The position numbers and the translations under genes were made by a program. From positions 1-53,986 of the forward strand of contig NZ_WPZL01000027.1 of NCBI RefSeq assembly GCF_013031245.1: a stretch of DNA of 53,986 nt. The letters run 5' to 3'. The notes under the pieces are model-generated. The model saw nothing but the letters and a program-made list of their open reading frames with translations, was not told the origin of the DNA and ran no database searches. Shown here piece after piece: positions 33,478 through 42,155 of the stretch; position 1 is the first letter of the stretch, and each line of letters opens with the position of its first letter. The DNA is from Ruegeria lacuscaerulensis. GTDB lineage: Bacteria; Pseudomonadota; Alphaproteobacteria; Rhodobacterales; Rhodobacteraceae.

Positions 33478-34308
33478 ATGAAATTCATGAAACCTATCAA
33501 AGGACTCGCAGTGGCAGCAGCAGTTGCTGTGACCAGCCTGTCAGCATCCGCCATTCCCGCTGCGGCAGAGGGCGTGATCGAGGAAATTCAGAAGCGCGGC
33601 AAGCTGCGCGTTGGCATGTCCACCTTCGTTCCCTGGGCGATGCGCGACAAGGACGGCAACCTGATCGGCTTTGAAATCGACGTCGCCACCAAAGTGGCCG
33701 AGGATATGGGGGTCGAGGTCGAATTCGTGCCCACCGCCTGGAGCGGGATCATTCCGGCACTGATCGCCAAGAAATTCGACATCATCATTGGCGGCATGTC
33801 GATCACACCGCAACGGAACCTGACGGTCAATTTCACCGCTCCTTACGCGCATTCGGGCCAGCAAATGGCGTCGAACACCGAGCTTGCGGGCGGATTTACA
33901 TCCCTGGATGACTACAATGACACCAGCGTCACCATCGCCTGCCGCCGGGGCGCGACCCCATGCAACTTTGCTGCCGATCGTTTCCCCAAGGCCACTTTGC
34001 GCAAGTTCGATGACGACGCTCAGGCCTTTCAGGAAGTTGTGAACGGCAACGCCCATGCGATGATCTCATCAGCGCCAAAGCCGCGTTTCTGGTCAGATGC
34101 GCATTCTGACAAGGTGTTTGTTGCCAATGACGGTGAAAACCTCAGCCGCGGCAACGAAGCCTTCGCGCTGCGCAAGGGCGATCCGGACGCGCTGAACTTT
34201 TTCTCCAACTGGATTCTTGTGAACACCGCAAATGGTTGGCTGCAGGAAACGCATGACTATTGGTTCAAGGATCAGTCTGAGTGGAAAGACATGGTTGCCT
34301 CTAACTGA
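33478..34308 (+). CDS. Polar amino acid ABC transporter, substrate-binding protein (second system)
   Basis: About 276 aa with a clear signal peptide (MKFMKPIKGLAVAAAVAV, cleavage near AAAEG) and an SBP_bac_3 fold. Hallmarks are NLIGFEIDVATKVAEDMG and NLTVNFTAPYAHSG. ATG 33478 has a GGAGGAA ribosome site; the open frame starting at 33436 is not family-like. Two cysteines in VTIACRRGATPCNF may form a disulfide and are absent from the first system's protein (TFTARRGATPAV), so ligand preference may differ. A strong hairpin follows the gene. Confidence 0.95.
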   Translation: MKFMKPIKGLAVAAAVAVTSLSASAIPAAAEGVIEEIQKRGKLRVGMSTFVPWAMRDKDGNLIGFEIDVATKVAEDMGVEVEFVPTAWSGIIPALIAKKFDIIIGGMSITPQRNLTVNFTAPYAHSGQQMASNTELAGGFTSLDDYNDTSVTIACRRGATPCNFAADRFPKATLRKFDDDAQAFQEVVNGNAHAMISSAPKPRFWSDAHSDKVFVANDGENLSRGNEAFALRKGDPDALNFFSNWILVNTANGWLQETHDYWFKDQSEWKDMVASN

Positions 34309-34327
34309 TCTCCTCAAAGGCAACTCG

Positions 34328-34356
34328 CGGAGGCACGGCCTGATACCGTGCCTCCG
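34328..34356 (+). terminator. Strong hairpin after the binding-protein gene
   Basis: A perfect 11-bp stem CGGAGGCACGG/CCGTGCCTCCG with a 7-nt loop is followed by TTCTTCT. It is in the same place as the hairpin at 8969-8991 in the first importer operon, consistent with partial termination or mRNA protection favouring the binding protein. Confidence 0.7.
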
Positions 34357-34380
34357 TTCTTCTCCGAGGTGAAAGTGCCC

Positions 34381-35286
34381 ATGGACAGAAATTCCCCCCC
34401 GCCCGCCCCGCCAAGAAAGCGTCTTGCCGTCTCCGATTTTGTTATATTCGGCGCGGTTGCCGCCCTGGTGATCTATGCCGGATATCAGGTCAAGGATGTG
34501 CTGGTATACAAATGGGATTGGTCGCGCGTTCTCGATTTTCTGATCCGCTGGGACCCGGAAAGACAGGAATATGTCGCAAACCTTCTGCTGATAGGCCTGT
34601 TCACTACTTTGCGCCTTGCGGTCTGGGGAACGATACTGGCCACGGTAATCGGTGTCCTTATGGGATACTGGCGCACGTCAAACAATCTGACGCTGAAGAT
34701 CATCAGCCGAACCTATGTCGAACTAATCCGTAATATCCCGCCTCTGGTCTTCATTTTTATCTTCTACTTCTTCGTCTCCAGTCAATTGTTCCCAGCCATG
34801 GGGCTGGACGACGTGAACCCCGACAGCGCGATGGTCGACAATCCGGTGTTCCGGATCATGTTCGGCCGGCCCGAGTTGCTGTCGAACTTTCTCGCCGGGG
34901 TTCTGTGCCTGGCCCTGTTTGAGGGCGCCTATATTACCGAGATCGTCCGTGCCGGTATCCAGTCCGTTCCCAAGGGGCAATGGGAGGGCGCCCGTGCCAT
35001 CGGTCTGTCGCCGTTCAACGTTCTGCGCGACGTGATCCTGCCCCAGGCTCTGCGCAAGATTCTGCCGCCGCTGGCAGGCCAGTTCATCACCCTGATCAAG
35101 GACAGCGCCATTGTCTCGCTGATTTCCATTCAGGAACTGACCTTTATGGCCACCGAGGTCGCCGCAACCACAACCAAGGTGTTCGAAACCTGGATTCTGG
35201 TGGGCGCGATGTACTTCGCCCTGTGTTACAGCTTTGCGCTTTTGTTCGACTGGCTCGAACGACGTGCTGCCAGAATTCGCCGATAG
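34381..35286 (+). CDS. Polar amino acid ABC transporter, permease 2 (second system)
   Basis: About 301 aa. ATG 34381 ([13 protein letters not shown]) follows a GAGGTGA ribosome site; the open frame starts 33 bp earlier inside the hairpin tail. It has a proline-rich cytoplasmic N-terminus, one membrane segment, then the PAAT core with the loop [20 protein letters not shown]. It carries an insertion between core segments ([17 protein letters not shown]) similar in position to that of the permease at 9014. It ends 10 bp before the ATPase gene. Confidence 0.94.
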   Translation: MDRNSPPPAPPRKRLAVSDFVIFGAVAALVIYAGYQVKDVLVYKWDWSRVLDFLIRWDPERQEYVANLLLIGLFTTLRLAVWGTILATVIGVLMGYWRTSNNLTLKIISRTYVELIRNIPPLVFIFIFYFFVSSQLFPAMGLDDVNPDSAMVDNPVFRIMFGRPELLSNFLAGVLCLALFEGAYITEIVRAGIQSVPKGQWEGARAIGLSPFNVLRDVILPQALRKILPPLAGQFITLIKDSAIVSLISIQELTFMATEVAATTTKVFETWILVGAMYFALCYSFALLFDWLERRAARIRR

Positions 35287-35296
35287 GAGTAGTTTA

Positions 35297-36049
35297 ATGC
35301 TTGATGCCTCCGTCAGACCGCTGGTCGAAATCACCGGAATGTGCAAGTGGTACGGTCAGTTCAGCGCCCTGCACGACATCAACATGACCGTGAATGAGGG
35401 CGAGAAGGTTGTTGTTTGCGGCCCGTCCGGGTCGGGTAAGTCGACCATGATCCGCTGTATCAACCAGCTTGAGGCGCATCAGAAAGGCACCATCATGGTT
35501 GATGGGATCGAGGTCACGCCGGACATGAGGAACATCGCCGAAATCCGCCGCGAAGTGGGCATGGTGTTCCAGAGTTTCAACCTGTTCCCGCATATGACGA
35601 TCCTCGACAACCTGATCCTGGGGCCAATGCGGAACCGGGGCGTATCAAAGAAGGACGCTACCGATCTTGCCATGCACTATCTGGAGCGGGTGCATATCGC
35701 GCAACAGGCCGGCAAGTATCCACCCCAGCTGTCGGGCGGCCAGCAACAGCGCGTGGCGATCGCGCGCTCTCTTTGCATGAAGCCCAAGCTGATGTTGTTC
35801 GACGAGCCAACCTCGGCATTGGACCCGGAGATGATCGCAGGGGTTTTGGATGTGATGATCGAACTGGCAGAGGAAGGCATGACCATGATCTGCGTGACGC
35901 ATGAGATGGGCTTTGCCCGCAAGGTGGCCGATCGTGTCGTGTTTATGGACGAAGGCGAGATTATCGAGGTAGCAGGCCCTGAAGAGTTCTTCGGCAACCC
36001 GCAAAGCGACCGCGCCCAGCTGTTCCTGAGCCAGCTTCTGGGGCACTGA
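35297..36049 (+). CDS. Polar amino acid ABC transporter, ATP-binding protein (second system)
   Basis: A 250 aa ATPase with Walker [10 protein letters not shown] (42-50), signature LSGGQQQ (145-151), Walker B LMLFDEP (165-171) and switch His in [10 protein letters not shown] 35297 has an AGGAG ribosome site; the frame is open 21 codons upstream inside the permease gene. It is highly similar to the ATPase at 6497 along its whole length. It ends the operon, 18 bp from the convergent XRE-cupin gene. Confidence 0.95.
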   Translation: MLDASVRPLVEITGMCKWYGQFSALHDINMTVNEGEKVVVCGPSGSGKSTMIRCINQLEAHQKGTIMVDGIEVTPDMRNIAEIRREVGMVFQSFNLFPHMTILDNLILGPMRNRGVSKKDATDLAMHYLERVHIAQQAGKYPPQLSGGQQQRVAIARSLCMKPKLMLFDEPTSALDPEMIAGVLDVMIELAEEGMTMICVTHEMGFARKVADRVVFMDEGEIIEVAGPEEFFGNPQSDRAQLFLSQLLGH

Positions 36050-36067
36050 CGGTCGGTTTACGCCGTG

Positions 36068-36649
36068 CTATTGCGGGCGGGTTGAGACGGTGATGAACTC
36101 GATCTCATCCGACAGGATGTCGCGGAACCCGTGCGGCAGCTTGGCGTCGAAGCTGAGTGTGTCGCCCGCCGACATCGCAAAGTCCTGAGTGCCACAACCA
36201 TAAGTCGCCTGGCCTTCGATCATCTGGATGAAAACGTATCCTTCGTGCTGGTAGCGAGGCAGGTTGCCTGCTTCTTCTTTCGCTATTCGTATGCGGGCGG
36301 ACTGAAAAATGCCTCCCAGGCCGTTGTGTTTGCCCAACAACAGATAGTTGTGGGCGTGGTCCTGCGTAATGCGGCAGGAAGGCAGGCCGGTTCCTGCCTT
36401 GACATGATGCACGTCCGCAGCATCGTCGGAACGGCTGAACAAAGCCATCAAAGATACCGACAGGGAATCGGCAAGTGCCTGAAGTGTGCCCAGCGAAGGT
36501 GATACATTTCCATTTTCAATACGACTGATCATCGGCGCCGATACCTGCGCCTGTGCAGCCAGCTCGGTGACGGTCAGGTTCCTCTCTTGTCGCAGCCGTT
36601 GCAGGGTCCGCCCGATTTCCAGTTCGGCATCCGATTTCCTGTCCTGCAT
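36068..36649 (-). CDS. XRE-family regulator with C-terminal cupin domain (second)
   Basis: A 193 aa regulator with an N-terminal XRE helix-turn-helix (VTELAAQAQVSAPMISRIE, NVSPSLGTLQALADSL) and a C-terminal cupin sensor (YQHEGYVFIQMIEGQATYG, SAGDTLSFDAKLPHGF). It is paralogous to the regulator at 5021-5620. It is convergent with the ABC operon and divergent from soxB, so it probably controls sox and perhaps the importer. A perfect palindrome TTGCGCAA at 36701-36708 lies in the divergent promoter region. Confidence 0.92.
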   Translation of the reverse strand: MQDRKSDAELEIGRTLQRLRQERNLTVTELAAQAQVSAPMISRIENGNVSPSLGTLQALADSLSVSLMALFSRSDDAADVHHVKAGTGLPSCRITQDHAHNYLLLGKHNGLGGIFQSARIRIAKEEAGNLPRYQHEGYVFIQMIEGQATYGCGTQDFAMSAGDTLSFDAKLPHGFRDILSDEIEFITVSTRPQ

Positions 36650-36700
36650 TGAATGACCTTCATCTGATTAATTTTGAGCCCAGAATAGCTTCATTGGAGC

Positions 36701-36752
36701 TTGCGCAAAAGTAAAAACGTTGCTTGACAGTAAATAACTAATGATAAATATT
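36701..36752 (+). promoter_or_regulatory. sox operon promoter with palindrome
   Basis: TTGACA (36724-36729) with an AT-rich -10 region at about 36744-36752 (AATATT after 17 bp) would start transcription near 36760. The first ATG of the family-like SoxB frame is at 36762, so the mRNA may be leaderless. TTGCGCAA (36701-36708) just upstream is a candidate operator for the divergent XRE-cupin regulator. Confidence 0.5.
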
Positions 36753-36761
36753 GTTACTACC

Positions 36762-38012
36762 ATGCAAAAGTATTCCGTCTTCTCGCTCGCCCGAAACGCA
36801 CTTTCCGGGCACAAAAATTGGCCACGAGCCTGGCAAAGCCCTCCGCTCAAAGATCGCTATGAAGTGGTGGTGATCGGGGCAGGGGGGCATGGGCTGGCCA
36901 CCGCCTACTACCTGTCCAAAGAGTTTGGCATCACCGATGTGGCGGTGCTGGAGCGCGGCTGGCTGGGTGGCGGCAACATAGCCCGAAACACCGTGACAAT
37001 CCGCTCGAACTACATGCGTGACGAGTCAATCCCGTTCTATGTCAAATCCGTCGCCATGTACGAAGGGCTGACGGATGAGCTGAACTTCAACATGATGCAT
37101 TCAAAACGCACCATGGTGGACGTGGTCCAAACATGGCCCAAGCTGCGTGAATTGCGCAGACGACAGCTTACGATGGACATCTATGGCTCGACCTATGAAC
37201 ACATCACGACCGAAGAACTGCGCAGGCGCATTCCGGCACTGACTGGTGGCGGACCAGATGCCCGCCTGCCGGTGATCTGCGGCATGGTGCATACGGATGC
37301 GGGTGTAAACCGGCATGATGCCGTGGCATGGGGTTACGCCCGTGCTGCGGATGCGATGGGCGTGGAGATCCATCAGCAGACCCCCGTGCAATCTCTGATC
37401 CGCGGTAACGATGGTGCCATCGAAGGTGTCGAGACCAATCGTGGCACTGTGCGGGCGCGCAAGGTTGTGGTGGCCGTGTCGGGCCATACCACAACGCTGA
37501 CGGAAACTGCCGGGCTGAAACTGCCGTTGCGGACGATGAACCTGACGGCCTTTGTGTCCGAGCCGGTGAAGCCCCTGGTCGATGTGATCGTGAACTGCCC
37601 GGATAGTGGGTTCTATTTCAGCCAGTCCGACAAGGGCGAGATGGTGATCGGCGGCGCGCCTGATATGGGGCAAAGCTTCCGCCGCGACATCAAGCAGCAT
37701 GTCTTCGAAGACACCGTGACCGCGATGCTGTCGCTGTTCCCAAGCTTCAAAAAGCTCAAGCTGATGCGGCAATGGGGCGGGCATCTGGACATTGCTCATG
37801 ATGCCTCGCCCATCATGGATCAGACCGAAGTGCCGGGGCTGTTTGTCACCGCCGGGTGGTGGGGCGGATACAAGGCCATCCCCGCCGGTGGGCTGACGTT
37901 AGCGCATCTGGTGGCCAAGGGAGAACCGCACCCTCTGATGGCTCCATTCACACTTGGCAGGTTCCGACATCTGGACTTCGTGATGGAAGCCGGCACCACA
38001 ACGGCGCGATAG
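36762..38012 (+). CDS. soxB: Sarcosine-oxidase-type beta subunit (FAD-dependent)
   Basis: About 416 aa, the amine-oxidising flavoprotein subunit of a heterotetrameric sarcosine oxidase-type enzyme. It begins with the family's typical SVFSLARNALSGH segment, followed by the FAD-binding VVVIGAGGHGLATAYYL (glycine-rich at 39-44) and GGGNIARNTVTIRSNY near the flavin. I prefer ATG 36762, because SoxB proteins start at this point and the promoter lies just upstream; ATG 36741 is possible. It would oxidise a secondary amine such as sarcosine or another N-substituted amino acid. It is the first gene of soxBDAG and RidA. Confidence 0.93.
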   Translation: MQKYSVFSLARNALSGHKNWPRAWQSPPLKDRYEVVVIGAGGHGLATAYYLSKEFGITDVAVLERGWLGGGNIARNTVTIRSNYMRDESIPFYVKSVAMYEGLTDELNFNMMHSKRTMVDVVQTWPKLRELRRRQLTMDIYGSTYEHITTEELRRRIPALTGGGPDARLPVICGMVHTDAGVNRHDAVAWGYARAADAMGVEIHQQTPVQSLIRGNDGAIEGVETNRGTVRARKVVVAVSGHTTTLTETAGLKLPLRTMNLTAFVSEPVKPLVDVIVNCPDSGFYFSQSDKGEMVIGGAPDMGQSFRRDIKQHVFEDTVTAMLSLFPSFKKLKLMRQWGGHLDIAHDASPIMDQTEVPGLFVTAGWWGGYKAIPAGGLTLAHLVAKGEPHPLMAPFTLGRFRHLDFVMEAGTTTAR

Positions 38013-38025
38013 AAAGGACGGGACC

Positions 38026-38283
38026 ATGATGCTTTTAACCTGCCCGTTCTGCGGCAAGCGAAATGAAAGCGAGTTTATCTATGGAGGTCCGGTTGGGGCG
38101 GACCGCCCCGATCCCAACGCCGTCAGTGACGCGGAATGGGTAGAGTATCTGACTGTGACGCCGAACCCCTTAGGACCGGTTCGGGAAAAATGGTGGCACG
38201 CGCGCGGATGCGGAGGATGGTTCGCGATCTGGCGGGACACACGGACCCATGACATTGTGGAGGTCCCCGATGGCACAAAGTAA
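38026..38283 (+). CDS. soxD: Sarcosine oxidase delta subunit
   Basis: An 85 aa small zinc-binding subunit. The zinc ligands typical of SoxD are visible: Cys6 and Cys9 (LTCPFCGKRNE), His58 and Cys62 (WWHARGCGGWF). It stabilises the alpha/beta interface and has no catalytic role. Its 3' end overlaps the soxA start, indicating coupled translation. ATG 38026 or 38029 may be used. Confidence 0.95.
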   Translation: MMLLTCPFCGKRNESEFIYGGPVGADRPDPNAVSDAEWVEYLTVTPNPLGPVREKWWHARGCGGWFAIWRDTRTHDIVEVPDGTK

Positions 38284-41140
38284 CCGTCGCGCCTCGGGAG
38301 GGCGCATCGACCGGAACCAACCTTTGCAATTTACCTTCAACGGCAAGTCTTATGAGGGGTTCAAGGGCGACACGCTCGCCTCGGCGCTGCTGGCAAACGG
38401 CGTGCGGGTCACTGCCCGCAGTTTTAAGTACCATCGCCCGCGCGGCATCATGGGTCACGGACCCGAGGAACCGGCGACATTGGTTGAGCTTGATGGCGAA
38501 GACGCCTCGGGCAACCGTCCGGCGACTACGGTGCCGCTGCGCGACGGTCTGAGTGCCCGGTCGGTCAATTGCTGGCCCTCACCCGAGTTCGATCTGGGCG
38601 GTATAAACCAACTGTTTGAGCGGTTCCTCCCGGCAGGTTTCTATTACAAGACGTTCAAATGGCCCAATTGGCACCTGTTCGAACCGTCGATTCGCAAAGC
38701 CGCCGGTCTGGCGGCAGCTCCGGCCAAACCTCCGGCCAGGGGTCATTTCGAGGCCCGCAATGCCCATGCCGACGTGTTGATCGCCGGGGCGGGTCCTGCC
38801 GGTTTGCAGGCTGCACTTGAGGCGGCGCGCGCGGGTATGCGGGTGTTTCTGGCCGATGAGGGTGCTGAGGCGGGCGGCAGCCTGCTCCATCGCAACCTGA
38901 CCATCGGCGGCCGTCCCGCTATGGATTGGGTGGCCGATGCGGTGGCCGAACTGCGCGGGATGGAGAATGTGATCCACCTACAGAACGCAACCGTCTGGGC
39001 CTATCGTGAGCATAATCTGCTGATCGTGAACCAGCGGGACCCTGAGCAGGATTCGATCCTCGAACGCAGCTGGCGGGTCCGTGCGGGCGAGGTTGTCATC
39101 GCCACCGGGGCCACGGAACGCGCATTGGTGTTTGGCGGCAATGATCGTCCTGGTGTGATGCTGGCCTCTTCGGTTCAGGCTTATGTCAACCGCTGGGGGG
39201 TGACGCCTGGGCAGCGCGTGGTGCTGTTTACCAACAACAACAGTGCTTATGCAGTGGCGGCCGATCTGGCCGTGGCGGGCGTCACGGTCGAGGCGATCCT
39301 GGACAGCCGCAACACGGTGCCGAAGGCGGCATTGGATCTGGTTTCCGGGATTACGGTGCGTTCCGGAACCGTTGTCAGCGATGTCCGGGGGCACAAACGT
39401 GTCCGCGCCGTGAAGGCTGTGCCCGCCAACGGCGGGGCCGGGACCTGGATCACTTGCGATCTGCTGGCCTGCTCCGGGGGTTGGAATCCGACGGTGCATC
39501 TGTGGTCTCAGTCCCGCAGCACTCTGCGGTTTGATGAGGAGCTGGCTGCGTTTTGCCCCGATCAGGCGGTGCAATCCTGCCGGGCCGTGGGTGCGGCGGC
39601 CGGTGTTCTGACGCTGGACCGGATCGTCGATGGAGGCGAAGACCTGACCTATCGGATTGAGCCGCTTTGGCGGGTGGATGTTCCAGGCCAGCGTGGCAAG
39701 GCGTTTCTGGACGTTCAGAACGATGTGGCCGTCAGCGATGTGCACCTGGCGCTTCGCGAAGGCTACGACAATGCCGAACATGTCAAACGCTACACCACCG
39801 GCGGCATGGGCATCGATCAGGGCAAGACCGGCAACATTAACATTATCGGCACTGTTGCCTTGCAAAAGGGCGTTCCGCTGCAGGAGGTTGGCACAACCAC
39901 CTTCCGGTCGCCCTATACACCGGTCTCCTTTGGCGCGATCGGAGGATTGCGGGAAGAGACGGTGCTGTTCCCCTATCGCCATACCCCGGTGACGCAATGG
40001 AACAAGGACAATGGCGCGGTGATGTACGAGGCTGGCGCCCGATGGCGGCGGCCGGGGTATTTCCCCAAGCCCGGAGAAGATCTGCAAGAGGCGGTGAACC
40101 GGGAATGCCGCGCGGTGCGCGAAGGCGTTGGTGTCTACGATGGTTCTCCGCTTGGCACGTTCGAGCTGAAAGGGCGGGACGTTCCGCAATTCCTCGATTT
40201 TATCTATTCCAACATCATGTCCAGCCTGAAACCGGGTGATGGACGATATGGGTTGATGCTGTCCGAGGATGGGTTGATCCTGGACGATGGCGTGGCCTTC
40301 CGGCTGGATGAGCACCGCTGGATGATCTCGACCTCGACCGGCCATGCGGATGCAGTGAACCAGCAAATGGAAAAGCTGCTGCAAACCGAGTTCCCGAACT
40401 GGCAGGTGATGATCACGACTGTCACAAGCCAGTGGAACAATGCCACCATCTGTGGCCCCATGGCGCGCGAGGTCATGCACGCTCTGGGGACAGATATCGA
40501 TCTCTCGCCCGAGGCGTTCCCCTTCATGTCCTTCCGAGATGGCACCGTCGCCGGTTTTCCGGCGCGTGTGGTCCGGGTCAGCTTCACCGGTGAGCTGTCC
40601 TATGAGGTCAATGTCGCCCCCCGCCATATGGCGGAATTGTGGGGCAAAGTGATGGAGGCGGGTGCTCCCTTTGGCATCCTGCCTGTCGGCTCAGAGTCCA
40701 GCCACGTGCTGCGGGTCGAAAAGGGGTTCCTGTCGCTTGGTCACGAGGTTGACGGAACGGTTGATGCCTACGATTTGGGTATGGGCTGGGCAATGTCGAA
40801 GAAGAAACCAGACTACCTGGGTAAACGCTCGGTTGCTCTGCGCCGGTCGGGCGGCGGAACGCGGCGCGAGTTGGTGGGGATTCTGCCGGAAGACCCCAAC
40901 CGGCCAATCCCCGAAGGCGCGCCGTTGACCCCCGGAGGCCGCAAGGAGGCCACCGATGGTCTGGTCACGGCCTGCGTCTGGAGTGTGGTCAACAACCGAT
41001 GGGTCGGGCTGGCACTGCTGCAGAACGGTCACGCGCGACAGGGCGAAACCGCCCATGTCCGGGTGAAGGATGATGTGATCCCGGTGACGGTAACGAAGCC
41101 GGTATTCCACGATCCCGAAGGCAAGCTGCTGAGGTCCTGA
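38270..41140 (+). CDS. soxA: Sarcosine oxidase alpha subunit
   Basis: About 956 aa, a multi-domain subunit. Residues about 15-100 form a ferredoxin-like 2Fe-2S/Fer2_4 domain. A nucleotide-binding pyridine-disulfide-like domain begins at IAGAGPAGLQAALEAARAG (171 onward) and binds NAD. From about residue 590 to the end is an aminomethyltransferase (GcvT) fold that in true sarcosine oxidase takes one carbon to tetrahydrofolate. ATG 38270 is preferred (GGAGG ribosome site within soxD). The length matches the family. No folate or formaldehyde genes are next to it, so the one-carbon unit, if any, is handled elsewhere. Confidence 0.94.
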   Translation: MAQSNRRASGGRIDRNQPLQFTFNGKSYEGFKGDTLASALLANGVRVTARSFKYHRPRGIMGHGPEEPATLVELDGEDASGNRPATTVPLRDGLSARSVNCWPSPEFDLGGINQLFERFLPAGFYYKTFKWPNWHLFEPSIRKAAGLAAAPAKPPARGHFEARNAHADVLIAGAGPAGLQAALEAARAGMRVFLADEGAEAGGSLLHRNLTIGGRPAMDWVADAVAELRGMENVIHLQNATVWAYREHNLLIVNQRDPEQDSILERSWRVRAGEVVIATGATERALVFGGNDRPGVMLASSVQAYVNRWGVTPGQRVVLFTNNNSAYAVAADLAVAGVTVEAILDSRNTVPKAALDLVSGITVRSGTVVSDVRGHKRVRAVKAVPANGGAGTWITCDLLACSGGWNPTVHLWSQSRSTLRFDEELAAFCPDQAVQSCRAVGAAAGVLTLDRIVDGGEDLTYRIEPLWRVDVPGQRGKAFLDVQNDVAVSDVHLALREGYDNAEHVKRYTTGGMGIDQGKTGNINIIGTVALQKGVPLQEVGTTTFRSPYTPVSFGAIGGLREETVLFPYRHTPVTQWNKDNGAVMYEAGARWRRPGYFPKPGEDLQEAVNRECRAVREGVGVYDGSPLGTFELKGRDVPQFLDFIYSNIMSSLKPGDGRYGLMLSEDGLILDDGVAFRLDEHRWMISTSTGHADAVNQQMEKLLQTEFPNWQVMITTVTSQWNNATICGPMAREVMHALGTDIDLSPEAFPFMSFRDGTVAGFPARVVRVSFTGELSYEVNVAPRHMAELWGKVMEAGAPFGILPVGSESSHVLRVEKGFLSLGHEVDGTVDAYDLGMGWAMSKKKPDYLGKRSVALRRSGGGTRRELVGILPEDPNRPIPEGAPLTPGGRKEATDGLVTACVWSVVNNRWVGLALLQNGHARQGETAHVRVKDDVIPVTVTKPVFHDPEGKLLRS

Positions 41141-41141
41141 G

Positions 41142-41639
41142 ATGAGTTACAAGGTTAATATCGCCCGCCAGAGCCTGAACGCGCTGTTCGACCTCAAAGG
41201 GTCCCCCGCAGCAATTCTGACTTGGGTTGAAGGGGCCTTGCCGGCTTTGCCGGAACGACCGAATTCCCGGACAAGGCGGGATGCGCTCGACCTGTATCAC
41301 ATCGGGCGAGATCACTGGATTGTGCGTGCCCCGCTGGGCTTGGAAGGGCGGCTCGAGACGCAGCTCAGACCCACCGACTGCCCGGCCGATATCAGTATCG
41401 TGCGGGTCTCGGACACTCTGACCTTTTTCCGCGTCACCGGCCTACAAGCGGCGGATGTGATGGCCATTGCCTGCCCGCTCGATCTGCACGACACTGCGTT
41501 TGACGCTGACGCGGTCACTTATTCCGAGCTGTTTGGCCTGAAAGCACTGGTGATGCGGTGCGAGGGCGGTTTCGAATTCGCCGTCGAACAGAGCTTTGGC
41601 GACATGATCACGGATTACCTGACCCGCGCAACTGCCTGA
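41142..41639 (+). CDS. soxG: Sarcosine oxidase gamma subunit
   Basis: A 165 aa subunit with the GcvT-like fold of SoxG. Recognisable features are DLYHIGRDHWIVRAP, VRVSDTLTFFRVTGLQAADVM and the C-terminal FEFAVEQSFGDMITDYL. It completes the B-D-A-G tetramer. It starts 1 bp after the soxA stop and is followed 14 bp later by the RidA gene with an AAGGAGG ribosome site. Confidence 0.92.
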   Translation: MSYKVNIARQSLNALFDLKGSPAAILTWVEGALPALPERPNSRTRRDALDLYHIGRDHWIVRAPLGLEGRLETQLRPTDCPADISIVRVSDTLTFFRVTGLQAADVMAIACPLDLHDTAFDADAVTYSELFGLKALVMRCEGGFEFAVEQSFGDMITDYLTRATA

Positions 41640-41653
41640 AAAAAGGAGGTCCC

Positions 41654-42067
41654 ATGGCCCGCACGCATGTCCACAAATATCAGACCCGCTATCACGCTCA
41701 GGCGACCTATTCCAAAGCGATCCGCGCGCGGGGGGATTTCGTGTTCATGCAGGGACAGGTCGGCACCCTGTTGGACGGGACCCTGGTCGGTGAAGGCGAC
41801 CCCGGCGCGCAGGCGGATCAGGCCTGCCGTAACATCCAGCGCTGGATGGAAGAGGCCGGCGGCAGCCTGGCAGATGTGTGTAAACTAACGGTCTATGTTA
41901 CCGATATCTCATACCGTCCTGCCGTTTACGAGGCGATCAATCGCTGGTTCGAAGGCGTGCACCACTGTTCGACCGGGGTGGTTGTGCAGGGGCTGGCCGA
42001 TCCGTCGTTGCTGGTCGAGATCGACGCGATGGCCGTTATCGACGACAATGCGGAACAGGCCGGGTAG
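41654..42067 (+). CDS. RidA/YjgF-family reactive-imine deaminase
   Basis: About 137 aa, beginning at ATG 41654 (MARTHVHKY) after GGAGG. It has the RidA-like features GDFVFMQGQVGT and NIQRWMEEAGGSLADVCKLTVYVTD, and forms a trimeric enzyme. The usual terminal arginine loop is replaced here by VVQGLADPSLLVEIDAMAV, in which the IPxAR-type arginine is not evident, so it may belong to a divergent Rid subgroup. These proteins hydrolyse imines released by FAD amine oxidases, which fits its place right behind soxBDAG. Confidence 0.88.
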   Translation: MARTHVHKYQTRYHAQATYSKAIRARGDFVFMQGQVGTLLDGTLVGEGDPGAQADQACRNIQRWMEEAGGSLADVCKLTVYVTDISYRPAVYEAINRWFEGVHHCSTGVVVQGLADPSLLVEIDAMAVIDDNAEQAG

Positions 42068-42155
42068 GGTGGCAGACAAAAACTATCGAGAACCATTGTG
42101 TTCCAGGTTGTTTCGGTGTCCGGTTGCCCCGACCCCACGCCGCAAGTGACACGCC

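Noticed and set aside
38978..40627. 549-codon minus-strand open frame
   Set aside because: Antisense to soxA; no domain features and shadow-like composition.
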